Counted from the first letter of the stretch, positions 1 to 8,387 are shown. The stretch is DNA of 64,000 nucleotides from Butyrivibrio sp. X503 (GCF_003625475.1 NZ_RAIQ01000007.1:1-64000), one strand, 5' to 3'. Program-made: numbers and translations. Notes: a model not told the origin generated them from the letters alone.

Positions 1-282
1 AGTTGATCCGGTCAAAACTAAGCTTGGCTTTTGTTCTGTCCGTTAATTTACTAAATCTTTGTTCTGAATTATTCTCTGAATGAGCCGGTCTTGCGAAATA
101 CTTCGTATTTCCCAAGCTTTTGCATTCGCAAAATGAAATCTGAAATAATCAGTTCTACGCAAGCAAGCTTGCTCGTCCTGCTTATTTCATCTTTCGCCCT
201 GCTCATTGCTTTTTGGAATTTTTCAGGGTTGCATTACTGTTTATTTGTCAAGGTACTGTGTTTTGCTGTCCTCAGCGACAGC
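1..282 (-). other. rRNA operon leader (5' part), reading out of the window
   Basis: No protein is supported here. On the minus strand the stretch starts at the promoter at 289-317, begins with a GCTGTC/GACAGC hairpin (265-282) and continues with an ACCTTGACAAATAAACAG-type segment. That segment resembles leader and spacer sequence known from rRNA operons of Clostridia. Further hairpins include GAAATAC-TTC-GTATTTC (96-112). The 16S gene itself would lie beyond position 1, so the assignment is inference from promoter type and leader character. Confidence 0.55.
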
Positions 283-288
283 TTATTT

Positions 289-317
289 AGAATATCATAG
301 GGTTATATCTGTGTCAA
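289..317 (-). promoter_or_regulatory. Strong sigma-A promoter, rRNA type
   Basis: On the minus strand there is TTGACA at 312-317, a 17-bp spacer, and TATTCT at 289-294. An A/T tract resembling an UP element lies just upstream (318-340). No gene follows on this strand before the window edge, which fits an rRNA operon starting outside. Confidence 0.7.
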
Positions 318-329
318 TAACTTTTTTTA

Positions 330-782
330 TTATTTTATAAAAGTTTTCCGAATGTACTCAAACACGCTTAAACACACGGTTTTAAACGTATCTATCACTT
401 CGATTTTTGTAACGAATTGAACCAGGTAAATAATTAAAAAAGCCTCTGCTGCGCCGAATACCGCTCCAAGAAGTCTGTTAAAACCGCTTAAAACGGGAAC
501 CTCCTTGACTTTCGAAAATGCATCTCCGATAGCTGTCATCAGTCTATAGATAAGGAATGCTACGACAAGATATCCTATCTTTGGTATGACTGTTCCGAAA
601 TTGGCATTAAGCACGTCTCCCGCAATTTTCGTTATGTAGTATATTGACACAAATGCCGCCAAAACAGAAACAAGGCCCGCTGCTTCCGCAAACAGGCCGT
701 TTTTGGCGCCATATGACATTCTCCACAAGAAGAGGCAAACAACAACCGTTGTTAACACCACCTGTGCAATATCAAAGTTCAT
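330..782 (-). CDS. CvpA-like membrane protein
   Basis: A 150-residue protein with four hydrophobic segments (about residues 7-25, 31-50, 66-84 and 105-125). The sequence NRLLGAVFG at 102-110 matches the conserved N/D-R-xx-G turn of the CvpA (colicin V production) family, whose members are about 160-180 residues. These are integral membrane proteins linked to envelope homeostasis; the biochemical role is unsettled. It follows the DUF5711-like gene on the same strand with a 10-bp gap, so the two are probably co-transcribed. It ends next to the rRNA-type promoter, with no clear terminator between. Confidence 0.6.
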   Translation of the reverse strand: MNFDIAQVVLTTVVVCLFLWRMSYGAKNGLFAEAAGLVSVLAAFVSIYYITKIAGDVLNANFGTVIPKIGYLVVAFLIYRLMTAIGDAFSKVKEVPVLSGFNRLLGAVFGAAEAFLIIYLVQFVTKIEVIDTFKTVCLSVFEYIRKTFIK

Positions 783-792
783 GGCTGTCTCC

Positions 793-2016
793 TTATTTAA
801 GAATCAAAGTATCCGCACTTGTCTTGGTGACAAGAATAAACTTGTTCATCGTCGCCGTAGGAACAACTGTCCTTACGGGAGATTCAAATACTCCCTGATA
901 TTTGATATGTCCGTTCATATCCTTGAGAATGAATTCATCTTCATTATATATAACGATCTGTTTATTGGTGAAGATAATCTCTGAATAATCAATATCAAAA
1001 TATGTAGTAAGCACAAGATTACCGGACGCATTATAAACCTGAAGTCTATACGCTCCGTCTTGCGTATTGTTGGCATAAACAAGACCAACATATGATTCAT
1101 TGAAATATACGGAGCGAACTTCATCGTCTCCCGTAAAATTTTCAACCTGAATCACAGGCTTCTCCGAACCCGTATAGAACATCATTCTGTCATCCGATAC
1201 AGCAAAAGCCTTATCCGTAGTCATGAATTGCACATATGGCACAACAACTCCGGGATAATCATAAGCACTTGCAAAGTTATCAATAGAATTCTGTCCGACC
1301 GATCCGAAATTAAAGAAGGATACACTCGTCGTAACCGAACCATCTTTAGGATAAAGATAAGACACACACACAAGCTCTCCGTTTGGAGAAATGCTTATGC
1401 TTATAGGATATCCGCTATCCTTCATCGTGGTCTTAAAATTGGCAAGAGGATTGCCTTGTGCATCGTAAAGATATATCCATGTTACATCCGTTCCGTCAAG
1501 AACAGCTGCAACGACGCCTTGAGAAGATACACAAAAATCTCTTATGGGAAGATTTGTATCCACCTCTCCCAATGCTCCGCTTACATTATTTACATAGATA
1601 TTGTGTCCGTTATAATCGCCTATAGCTATGGCGTCACCGCAAGTTCTGGCTATCGGGCTCTGCATCTCATATGTTTGATTCCACAAAGCCTGTCCGCCGG
1701 AATCCAGGCAGCTCACACCATCCTTACTGTATTGAACGATATAGCCGTTAAGGCTGACTATCTTGGCATCACTGCCGTTGGTAATAGGTGCTCCTTTTGT
1801 ATAAGTAGCCTCTGAATACTCCTTATCCCTCCAGCTCACATAGATTACAACCGTAAGAAGTGCAATGGTTGTCACTATGATTATCGTTCGGAAAAAGACA
1901 ATAAGCTTGTGGCTTCTTATTCTTTCCTTATAGGAAGTTCCTCTTTCGGAAGTATCCCGAGCATCGCCTCTATTTATTTTTTCAGCATATGAGCTAAAAT
2001 CGCGTACTTCCGCCAA
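793..2016 (-). CDS. DUF5711-like membrane-anchored beta-propeller protein
   Basis: A 407-residue protein with a charged N-terminal cytoplasmic stretch, one transmembrane helix at about 38-61, and a long extracellular part made of repeated short beta-strand blocks (NGYIVQYSKDGVSCLD, GDYNGHNIYV, SISPNGELVCVSY). These look like blades of a propeller. The layout and sequence flavour match DUF5711 proteins of Lachnospiraceae, which have no known function. The CvpA-like gene follows after 10 bp, so a shared envelope role is plausible. The start is the ATG after a GGAGGCGAAATT stretch. No catalytic motif is visible. Confidence 0.6.
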   Translation of the reverse strand: MAEVRDFSSYAEKINRGDARDTSERGTSYKERIRSHKLIVFFRTIIIVTTIALLTVVIYVSWRDKEYSEATYTKGAPITNGSDAKIVSLNGYIVQYSKDGVSCLDSGGQALWNQTYEMQSPIARTCGDAIAIGDYNGHNIYVNNVSGALGEVDTNLPIRDFCVSSQGVVAAVLDGTDVTWIYLYDAQGNPLANFKTTMKDSGYPISISISPNGELVCVSYLYPKDGSVTTSVSFFNFGSVGQNSIDNFASAYDYPGVVVPYVQFMTTDKAFAVSDDRMMFYTGSEKPVIQVENFTGDDEVRSVYFNESYVGLVYANNTQDGAYRLQVYNASGNLVLTTYFDIDYSEIIFTNKQIVIYNEDEFILKDMNGHIKYQGVFESPVRTVVPTATMNKFILVTKTSADTLILK

Positions 2017-2047
2017 ATTTCGCCTCCGAAAACACCATGTTTTTTAA

Positions 2048-3091
2048 TCAGACAAACTGATAAATTGTTGTTGTATCGTATTCTTTACCGGGTCCGAATA
2101 CAGGATCGGGGAAACCGGCCTCGTTGATAGAATTGGGATAGAACTGAGTCTCAAGACACACTCCATCTCTGGCCTTGTATTCGATTCCGCCCTTAGCATC
2201 CTTAGCAGAAAGGAAATTACCCGCATAGAGCTGAACACCCGGAAGATCCGTAAAGCACTTCATTGCAATGCCTGTCTTGGGTGATGAAAGAGTTGCAAAC
2301 TCTCTCATTGTTCCGTCTGCTTCATCGATAACGTAGTTATGATCGTATCCTCCAACTGCCTTAAGCTGTGCATTGTCAGCTGCTATGTCCTGTCCGATAG
2401 TCTTCTCCTGTGTGAAATCGAAAGGAGTTCCCTTAACAGATGCGATCTCACCTGTAGGAATAGCCGCCGAATCAATTACAGGAGTGTAATTTGAAGCATT
2501 AAGCAAAAGAGTATGATCAAGAATAGAACCTGATGCCTGTCCTCCGAGATTGAAATATGAATGATTAGTCATATTAACAAGAGTATCAGCATCACTTGTA
2601 GCATGATAATGAAGAGAAAGTGCATTATCATCGGAAAGTGTATATGTAATACTGAATACACGATTTCCGGAGAAGCCAAGATCTCCCTCGGCCGAATTAA
2701 GTGTAAACTTTACAAAGTTATCTCCCTCTTCCGCATCCCATACTCTCTTGTGGAATCCGTTGTCCATGTCTGTGTGAAGGTTGTTTGGTCCGTCATTAAC
2801 GGGAAGAGTAAACTCTTTTCCATTAATAGTATATTTGGCATTTGCAATTCTGTTTGCAGTAGGTCCTACAGCTGCGCCAAGGAAACAACTATTGTCAAAA
2901 TATCCTTTTACATCATCGAATCCAAGCACAACATCAACCTTGTTACCACTCTTATCTTTTACAAAAATATTTTTGATGATACATCCGTAGTTGATCACAA
3001 CAACCTCAGCATCATTACTGTTTGTGATGTGATATGCGTAAATAGCCTCGTTTTTGGTAGTCTCCCCAACAAGTTCTTTTCTTACTGCCAT
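2048..3091 (-). CDS. galM: Aldose 1-epimerase
   Basis: A mutarotase that interconverts alpha and beta anomers of sugars such as galactose and feeds the Leloir pathway. The 347-residue protein has the family landmarks: NHSYFNLGG with the active-site histidine near residue 179, and CLETQFYPNS near the C-terminus with the catalytic glutamate. An ATG 15 bases further upstream is unlikely, because the AGGAGG ribosome site (3099-3104) lies right behind that codon and 7 nt before the ATG at 3091. It follows recR on the same strand with a 33-bp gap and is probably read from the dnaX-ybaB-recR transcript or a weak local promoter. No other galactose genes are in the window. Confidence 0.92.
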   Translation of the reverse strand: MAVRKELVGETTKNEAIYAYHITNSNDAEVVVINYGCIIKNIFVKDKSGNKVDVVLGFDDVKGYFDNSCFLGAAVGPTANRIANAKYTINGKEFTLPVNDGPNNLHTDMDNGFHKRVWDAEEGDNFVKFTLNSAEGDLGFSGNRVFSITYTLSDDNALSLHYHATSDADTLVNMTNHSYFNLGGQASGSILDHTLLLNASNYTPVIDSAAIPTGEIASVKGTPFDFTQEKTIGQDIAADNAQLKAVGGYDHNYVIDEADGTMREFATLSSPKTGIAMKCFTDLPGVQLYAGNFLSAKDAKGGIEYKARDGVCLETQFYPNSINEAGFPDPVFGPGKEYDTTTIYQFV

Positions 3092-3124
3092 ATTATATTC
3101 CTCCATATGATAAAAAATAATGTC

Positions 3125-3724
3125 TCAAAGTTCTGTTCTGCCTTCCAATGCCCTAAGCAATGTAACCTCATCGATATACTCAAGGTCTCCTCCGACAGGA
3201 ACTCCGCTTGCTATTCTGGTAACCTTAATTCCCGTTGGCTTTATCAGCTTACTGATATACATTGCAGTCGTTTCACCTTCCAGACTTGAATTGGTGGCAA
3301 CAATAACCTCCTTAATATCCTCAGTCTGAAGTCTCTGCATGAGCTCAGTGAGCCTGATGTCTCCGGGTCCTATCCCCAACATCGGTGATATGGCTCCATG
3401 AAGAACATGATAAACCCCGTCATATTTGCCCGTCTTCTCATATGCTGCTAAATCCCTAGCATTTTCTACAACCATGATCGTGCTGTGGTCTCTTGAGGTG
3501 TTGCTGCAGATAGGACAAACATCGTCATCCGTAAGAGTGCAACACACCTTACAATAATGCACATTCTCCCTAGCACTCGTAATAGAATCTGCCAGTTTGG
3601 CAACTCTGTCTTTGGGCAGGTTGATTATGTAAAAAGCCAGCCGCTGTGCCGACTTCCCTCCAATTCCCGGAAGAGCCGCCAGCTCATCTATCAGCCGGTT
3701 AATATGTCCGCTGTAAAGATCCAT
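3125..3724 (-). CDS. recR: Recombination protein RecR
   Basis: Recombination mediator that works with RecF/RecO to load RecA on gapped DNA. At 199 residues it has the usual family length. In order: a helix-hairpin-helix (LPGIGGKSAQRLAFYI, about 14-29), a four-cysteine zinc finger (CKVCC and CPIC, about 57-73) and a Toprim domain (VVENARDL, about 81-175). Its ATG overlaps the stop codon of ybaB (TAATG), typical of the conserved dnaX-ybaB-recR order seen here. Translational coupling is likely. Confidence 0.97.
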   Translation of the reverse strand: MDLYSGHINRLIDELAALPGIGGKSAQRLAFYIINLPKDRVAKLADSITSARENVHYCKVCCTLTDDDVCPICSNTSRDHSTIMVVENARDLAAYEKTGKYDGVYHVLHGAISPMLGIGPGDIRLTELMQRLQTEDIKEVIVATNSSLEGETTAMYISKLIKPTGIKVTRIASGVPVGGDLEYIDEVTLLRALEGRTEL

Positions 3725-4071
3725 TAGAAAGGAAATCCTCCGCCTAAGCCGCCTGTCATCTTTCCGATCATTGCTCCGCTCGCCTCGTCGGCCTGTTTCA
3801 TTGCCTCATTAACTGCCGCAACGATCATATCCTGCAACATCTCAACATCATCGGGATCAACCGCATCAGGTGAAATAACAACGCCCTTAAGAGTTTTGTT
3901 TCCGAGAACGGTTGCTTCAACCGCTCCGCCGCCTGCCTTCGCAGTAAACTCCTTAGTCTCAAGCTCCTTCTGGCTCTCCTCCATCTGTCGCTGCATTCTC
4001 TGCGCCTGCTTCATAAGATTGTTCATGTTTCCCGGCATTCCGCCTCCGGGAAATCCTCCGCGTCTTCCCAT
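3724..4071 (-). CDS. ybaB: YbaB/EbfC family nucleoid-associated protein
   Basis: A 115-residue DNA-binding protein. Family members are small dimers that coat DNA. The ends are glycine-rich (GRRGGFPGGG at the start, GGLGGGFPF at the end) around a helical MNNLMKQAQRMQRQMEE core and an AKAGGGAVEATVLG strand region, all typical. It starts 3 bp after dnaX and its stop overlaps the recR start, completing the classical recombination/replication operon. Confidence 0.95.
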   Translation of the reverse strand: MGRRGGFPGGGMPGNMNNLMKQAQRMQRQMEESQKELETKEFTAKAGGGAVEATVLGNKTLKGVVISPDAVDPDDVEMLQDMIVAAVNEAMKQADEASGAMIGKMTGGLGGGFPF

Positions 4072-4074
4072 TTT

Positions 4075-5673
4075 TTAACTCTCCTTTTCTTCATCTTCAG
4101 TAACAATATCAAAATTGATTGCCTGTAAATTTACATAATTCTCTTCAAAAGACTGCTGCTGTTCCAAGAATCTTGTTTCAAACTCAACATGCTTGCCGAT
4201 CGCTTGATCAAATACGTCCTGCAGATCTTCCGAAGACTGGCCTGCGGCGTATTTATCAGCAAGCTGTTTGTTATCAAAAACAATTTGTAAACAATCATTG
4301 TTTCCAAGGCTCAGCCTCGCCCTCTGCATATATGTCTTCATAGGATTGTCCATCCTCGCGAGGATTCTGGGCCATTCCTTTACAAGCTTTTGTATATCTT
4401 CAGGCACCGCTCTGTCAAGGACCTTCTTGACCTTAGGCTGTACCTGCGGTGCAACAGATGCTCCTCCCGAAACAGATACAGCAACCTGTCCCGATCTTAT
4501 TCCCTCCAAGATCTTACTGTTTTCCTCATCGTGCTGTTCCAAGACTCTCAGCCTGTCCTCAAGAGAATCTTCATTGTCATCCATCTGAGGCTTGCACATT
4601 TTGATAAGCGTGATTTCTATTAATATACGCTTCTGTGTCGCGTATCTAAGCTGCGACGATAATTCCGAAAAAATACGAATATATCTGATTATGGTGTCTG
4701 TCTTAGCGCCTTCCGCCTGCTGCTTGAGATCTTTAAGATTGTCCGAAGAGACATCAACGACATCTTCCATCTGATCCGAAGCCTGAACAAGCATAAGGTT
4801 TCTAAGGTACCAAACAAAGTCGTTTACAAACTGTGCCAGTTCTCTTCCCTGAATAACAACATCAGAAAGAACGGTAAGTGCCGAATTGGCGTCCTGTTCA
4901 TACAATGCGGAAAAGAGTTTGCTAAACACCTCAGTGTCAACGGCTCCGAGCACATTCAAAACCTTATCATACGTGAGCTCTTGCCCGTAATTAAAAGCAA
5001 CGCACTGATCTAGAAGACTCAATGAATCTCTCATTGATCCGTCAGCCGTCTTAGCAATATATCTGAGTGCCTTTTCTTCAACCTGTATACCTTCGGCGTC
5101 GACAACCTCACGAAGCCTTCCCTCTATGGTATCAATAGTTATCCTGTGGAAGTCGTATCTTTGGCATCTGGAAAGAATTGTTATCGGAATCTTCTGTACT
5201 TCCGTCGTTGCCAAAATAAACATTACATATTCCGGCGGCTCCTCCAGCGTCTTTAAAAGCGCATTAAAAGCACCGGCGGATAACATATGTACCTCGTCGA
5301 TGATATAAACCTTACGTTTTCCTTTTGTAGGGGAATACGACACCTCATCGATGATCTCACGGATATTGTCTACACCGTTGTTGGATGCGGCATCTATCTC
5401 GATAACATTCATACTGTTGCCTGCTGCGATTGCCTTGCACATCTCGCACTCACCGCAAGGGCTACCGTCCACGGGATGCTCACAGTTGACTGCTCTTGCA
5501 AGAATCTTGGCAACAGAAGTCTTACCTGTCCCGCGGGTTCCGCAGAACAGGTAAGCATGTCCGACTCTGTCAGATTTTATTTGATTCTTTAAAGTGGTTA
5601 TTATGTGGTCCTGACCCTTAACATCCTCAAAAACAGGTGGTCTGAACTTTCTATATAACGCTACATAACTCAT
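4075..5673 (-). CDS. dnaX: DNA polymerase III subunits gamma and tau
   Basis: Clamp-loader ATPase of the replicative polymerase. The 532-residue protein shows Walker A GTRGTGKT (45-52), a zinc-binding cysteine set (C64, C73, C76, C79), the Walker B DEVH (126-129) and the sensor SRC motif (about 168-170). A less conserved C-terminal tail follows from about residue 370. The ribosome site GGAG lies 11 nt before the ATG. I found no A-rich slippery heptamer that would suggest a programmed frameshift to make gamma, so a single product is most likely. It heads the dnaX-ybaB-recR operon, 43 bp behind pfkA. Confidence 0.97.
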   Translation of the reverse strand: MSYVALYRKFRPPVFEDVKGQDHIITTLKNQIKSDRVGHAYLFCGTRGTGKTSVAKILARAVNCEHPVDGSPCGECEMCKAIAAGNSMNVIEIDAASNNGVDNIREIIDEVSYSPTKGKRKVYIIDEVHMLSAGAFNALLKTLEEPPEYVMFILATTEVQKIPITILSRCQRYDFHRITIDTIEGRLREVVDAEGIQVEEKALRYIAKTADGSMRDSLSLLDQCVAFNYGQELTYDKVLNVLGAVDTEVFSKLFSALYEQDANSALTVLSDVVIQGRELAQFVNDFVWYLRNLMLVQASDQMEDVVDVSSDNLKDLKQQAEGAKTDTIIRYIRIFSELSSQLRYATQKRILIEITLIKMCKPQMDDNEDSLEDRLRVLEQHDEENSKILEGIRSGQVAVSVSGGASVAPQVQPKVKKVLDRAVPEDIQKLVKEWPRILARMDNPMKTYMQRARLSLGNNDCLQIVFDNKQLADKYAAGQSSEDLQDVFDQAIGKHVEFETRFLEQQQSFEENYVNLQAINFDIVTEDEEKES

Positions 5674-5716
5674 CTGAAAAACTACTCCGCCACCAAAACC
5701 TTATTATATGTATGCA

Positions 5717-6790
5717 TCAGTCCCCAAAGCATACACCAAGCATCTTGGCTTCTTTTATAATACTTGCATCGGGAGAAACATATTTAAGCTTACCCGCGAT
5801 CTCGCTAAGCGGCACTTTTACAATTTCTCTGTTCTTATAGGCAACCATATAGCCATATTCCTTTTTAAGGACAAGGCGTCCTGCCTCTGCTCCGAGTCTT
5901 GATGCAAAGACTCTGTCGTACGGATCAGGTGCTCCGCCCCTCTGCATGTGGCCGGGAACGGTAACTCTTACCTCGTGACCTGTACGCTTCTGGATTGCTT
6001 CCGCAATCTCGTAGGAAACCGAAGGATATTTACGCTTCTCCACCTTTTCCTTGTATTCTTTCTTGGAAAGCTTAGCGTCTTTCTTGGAAATAGCACCTTC
6101 AGCAACAGCTATGATCGTAAATCTGCTGCCCCTCTTGTCTCTTCCTTCGATTGCTTCGCAAACTTTATCAATATCATAAGGAATCTCAGGAATAAGGATA
6201 ACATCTGCGCCGCCTGCGATTCCCGCATTAAGCGTAAGCCATCCGACCTTATGTCCCATTACTTCAATAATAAATACTCGTCCGTGAGAATCCGCGGTAG
6301 TATGTATGTTGTCGATTACTCCCGTAGCGACATCAACCGCACTCTGGAAACCAAATGTCATATCCGTTCCCCAAAGATCGTTATCTATGGTCTTGGGAAG
6401 TGACACGATGTTAAGTCCCTCCTGTGAAAGCAGATTAGCCGTCTTCTGAGAACCGTTACCACCAAGAACAACCAGACAGTCAAGCTTAAGCTTGTAGTAA
6501 TTCTGCTTCATTGCTTCAACCTTATCAAGGCCGTTCTCGTCAGGATCCTTGATCGTCTTAAAAGGAGTTCTCGAACTTCCGAGTATAGTTCCGCCCTTGG
6601 TAAGGATTCCGGAAAAATCACGAGATGTCAGCATGCGGAAATCACTGTAGATAAGTCCTCTGTAGCCATTCAAAAAGCCGTAGAATTCAACTTCTTCACC
6701 GCTATTCGCGATACATTTTACAACCCCGCGCATAGCTGCATTTAACGCCTGACAGTCACCACCACTTGTCAGCATACCAATTCTCATCAT
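5717..6790 (-). CDS. pfkA: 6-phosphofructokinase
   Basis: Phosphorylates fructose 6-phosphate to the 1,6-bisphosphate, the committing step of glycolysis. The 357-residue protein has GGDCQALNAAMRG (about 8-20), GGTILGSSR, GGNGSQKTAN, PKTIDNDL and GFQSAVD. The glycine after GGN points to ATP use, while the lysine in PKTIDND is shared with PPi-linked and group III enzymes. The usual GGDGS aspartate is replaced by asparagine. Open frame continues upstream but would run through the antisense of the tRNA-Ser; the ATG at 6790 sits 8 nt behind an AAAGGAGG site (6799-6806) and below a good promoter (6843-6871), so this start is firm. Confidence 0.93.
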   Translation of the reverse strand: MMRIGMLTSGGDCQALNAAMRGVVKCIANSGEEVEFYGFLNGYRGLIYSDFRMLTSRDFSGILTKGGTILGSSRTPFKTIKDPDENGLDKVEAMKQNYYKLKLDCLVVLGGNGSQKTANLLSQEGLNIVSLPKTIDNDLWGTDMTFGFQSAVDVATGVIDNIHTTADSHGRVFIIEVMGHKVGWLTLNAGIAGGADVILIPEIPYDIDKVCEAIEGRDKRGSRFTIIAVAEGAISKKDAKLSKKEYKEKVEKRKYPSVSYEIAEAIQKRTGHEVRVTVPGHMQRGGAPDPYDRVFASRLGAEAGRLVLKKEYGYMVAYKNREIVKVPLSEIAGKLKYVSPDASIIKEAKMLGVCFGD

Positions 6791-6842
6791 GTGAAAAGTC
6801 CTCCTTTGGATTCCTTTTTTGGTTAAACGCATACTACTTGTA

Positions 6843-6871
6843 ATTATACAAAATATTGAGTTTAATGCCAA
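6843..6871 (-). promoter_or_regulatory. Promoter of pfkA
   Basis: Minus-strand TTGGCA (866-871 of the 6-kb block, i.e. 6866-6871), a 17-bp spacer and TATAAT (6843-6848), about 50 bp before the pfkA start. Only 10 bp separate it from the divergent tRNA promoter. Confidence 0.7.
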
Positions 6872-6881
6872 GTAATACGCA

Positions 6882-6910
6882 TTGACGAGCACCATATAAA
6901 AAAGTATAAT
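6882..6910 (+). promoter_or_regulatory. Promoter of tRNA-Ser
   Basis: TTGACG (6882-6887), a 17-bp spacer and an exact TATAAT (6905-6910), 30 bp before the mature tRNA 5' end. The initial transcript would begin inside a hairpin that is also a terminator for the opposite strand. Confidence 0.75.
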
Positions 6911-6938
6911 AAAAAACGCTTTGGAAAATCCAAAGCGC
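6905..6938 (-). terminator. Terminator of the sigma-factor operon
   Basis: On the minus strand an 8-bp stem CGCTTTGG/CCAAAGCG (6917-6937) is followed by TTTTTTATTATA. It ends transcripts from the membrane-protein gene at 7033-7356 before they reach pfkA. The same bases form the 5' leader hairpin and the -10 region of the tRNA-Ser unit on the plus strand. Confidence 0.7.
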
Positions 6939-6940
6939 CT

Positions 6941-7029
6941 GGAGTTGTACCCAAGTGGTTGAAGGGTCCGGATTCGAAATCCGGTAGGTCGGTTTTGCCG
7001 GCGCAGGGGTTCAAATCCCCTCAACTCCG
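6941..7029 (+). tRNA. tRNA-Ser (anticodon CGA)
   Basis: An 89-nt cloverleaf with acceptor stem GGAGTTG/CAACTCC, anticodon stem CCGGA/TCCGG with a TTCGAAA loop (anticodon CGA, reading UCG), a long class II variable arm typical of serine tRNAs, and the T-loop GGTTCAAATCC. The discriminator base is G and CCA is not encoded, so CCA must be added by nucleotidyltransferase. Confidence 0.97.
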
Positions 7030-7032
7030 TTT

Positions 7033-7356
7033 CTATGAGAAGTACATATATAGTGTCAACAATTCTGCTTTATATGCCTGAAAGAGCATATCTGCACATG
7101 CCATTCCCATGGCAAATATCGCCATGATTATCATCAGAAAGATCGCACCCTTATCATAAACAACATTCTCCGAGCCCAAATTGGATATCAATAGTTCGAT
7201 CCCAAGTCCTACAAGCAAAAGCGGCCACATGTGAAATATGAATTCATAGCTTATTCCGCCAACAAAAATATGACATACAAAAGCAATTCCGAATGCGATC
7301 AAGGATAATCCTGCGGTGATCGCCCCAACTCTGTGAGATCTAACGTTCTTATCCAT
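7033..7356 (-). CDS. Small LiaF/DUF5668-like membrane protein
   Basis: A 107-residue protein with four hydrophobic stretches (about 10-31, 38-57, 67-85 and a short tail). The HMWPLLLVGLGIELLISN segment resembles the W-P-xxLIxxG core of LiaF/DUF5668-type domains found with envelope-stress regulators. It starts immediately after the stop of the preceding membrane protein (TAAATG) and is the last gene of the ECF sigma operon. Role unknown; a part in sensing or answering the signal of the sigma factor is inferred. Confidence 0.5.
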   Translation of the reverse strand: MDKNVRSHRVGAITAGLSLIAFGIAFVCHIFVGGISYEFIFHMWPLLLVGLGIELLISNLGSENVVYDKGAIFLMIIMAIFAMGMACADMLFQAYKAELLTLYMYFS

Positions 7357-7944
7357 TTATTCCTCCTTAGCAGCTTCTGCTATCATGTTTACAGATTCAG
7401 CGCCACCGGCATCTTCCGCTTCAAGTTCCTTTTTCTTTCCCCTTATCAAACGGATTCCCAACACGATCAGGATTATTGCAATGACAACCTCCGGAAGATC
7501 ATTAACAAGAGAATACAGATCATCCCACAGTTCATCCGGAATAAGTCTGAAAGCGATCCTTGAAACATATGACCACATCATGGAAAGTCCGCATATGATC
7601 AGCACGAAAGGCATATACTTGCGCACCATTCCATCAGGAAGCTTTACTTTATCTCCAAGGTCAAACTCTTCCCATATATATCTATCCTTCATCACTGCAA
7701 GCTTCTCAGGACTTGTTGAAAACACGTTCCAAGCATGGAAAAAAGCAAAAAACCATACCAAAAAGATAAATGATATGAACACGCCCTGGAAAATATAAGG
7801 AAAAACCGTGTACAACGCAAAAAGAGCCGCAAAACATCCCATGATACTAAATCCGTTCTTCATAAGTCCCATGTACATCTCAACCGCACCTGGTATAAAC
7901 GAAAACATAAAAGTAAAAAACTTATTCTTTTTCTTGATCTCCAT
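7357..7944 (-). CDS. Membrane protein of the ECF sigma operon
   Basis: A 195-residue protein with an N-terminal hydrophobic pair (about 10-70, PGAVEMYMGLMKNGFSIMG then long aromatic helices) and two further helices (about 110-130 and 148-168), ending in an acidic cytoplasmic tail. The opening FIPGAVEMYMGLM motif is seen in small membrane proteins that travel with anti-sigma factors in Clostridia. It lies 17 bp after the anti-sigma-like gene. No enzymatic motif is visible; function unknown. Confidence 0.5.
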   Translation of the reverse strand: MEIKKKNKFFTFMFSFIPGAVEMYMGLMKNGFSIMGCFAALFALYTVFPYIFQGVFISFIFLVWFFAFFHAWNVFSTSPEKLAVMKDRYIWEEFDLGDKVKLPDGMVRKYMPFVLIICGLSMMWSYVSRIAFRLIPDELWDDLYSLVNDLPEVVIAIILIVLGIRLIRGKKKELEAEDAGGAESVNMIAEAAKEE

Positions 7945-7961
7945 TATTTTAATCCTCCCTT

Positions 7962-8387
7962 TTATTCGGATAATCCTTCAAACTTTGACTGTATTATTGA
8001 TTGCATTTCTTTGAGCCTGTCTTTTTCAGAGTTTTCTGATAAGACCTCTTCCCTTGAACTTATAACTTCTCCGGAAAACAGCTCCTCTTTACTTATCGAA
8101 GCCTCCTGCGCGATCACTTCTTTCTTGGTAGGAACGCCTGCTCCTGTATCCTTGAAATAAGGCAAAAGAACCATCAAAATGATCGCAGCTGCTATAGATA
8201 CCGAAACCTTCATACAATAAGCGTAATAGCTTATCTTTTTTGACTTTTTCTTATCGCATCTCTTATCAACATAAGAAAGCACCGCTTCATCAATGCTGTA
8301 AGGAGCGACCGTTTCGCCTTCCGTTTCTATCTCATTTATAAGCTTATTCAGTTCTTCATCTGAAAGATATTCATTGTAAGTACTCAT
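7962..8387 (-). CDS. Putative anti-sigma factor
   Basis: A 141-residue protein: an acidic cytoplasmic N-terminal part (residues 1-50), one transmembrane helix at about 58-77 (VSVSIAAAIILMVLLPYF), and an extracellular lysine/glutamate-rich tail. This single-pass shape, together with a start codon overlapping the stop of the sigma gene by 4 nt (ATGA), is the standard arrangement of an anti-sigma factor that holds its partner at the membrane. No zinc HxxxCxxC motif is present. The assignment rests on position and shape. Confidence 0.6.
   Translation of the reverse strand: MSTYNEYLSDEELNKLINEIETEGETVAPYSIDEAVLSYVDKRCDKKKSKKISYYAYCMKVSVSIAAAIILMVLLPYFKDTGAGVPTKKEVIAQEASISKEELFSGEVISSREEVLSENSEKDRLKEMQSIIQSKFEGLSE

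Noticed and set aside
91..300. A 69-codon plus-strand frame
   Set aside because: It lies in the rRNA-type leader on the other strand, has no ribosome site and is hydrophobic by chance from A/T-rich DNA.
4075..5673. Programmed frameshift in dnaX
   Set aside because: No A-rich slippery heptamer with a following hairpin was found in the middle of the gene.
6791..7024. Upstream extension of pfkA by 78 codons
   Set aside because: It would read through the antisense of tRNA-Ser and the tRNA and pfkA promoters; the AAAGGAGG site at 6799-6806 fixes the start at 6790.
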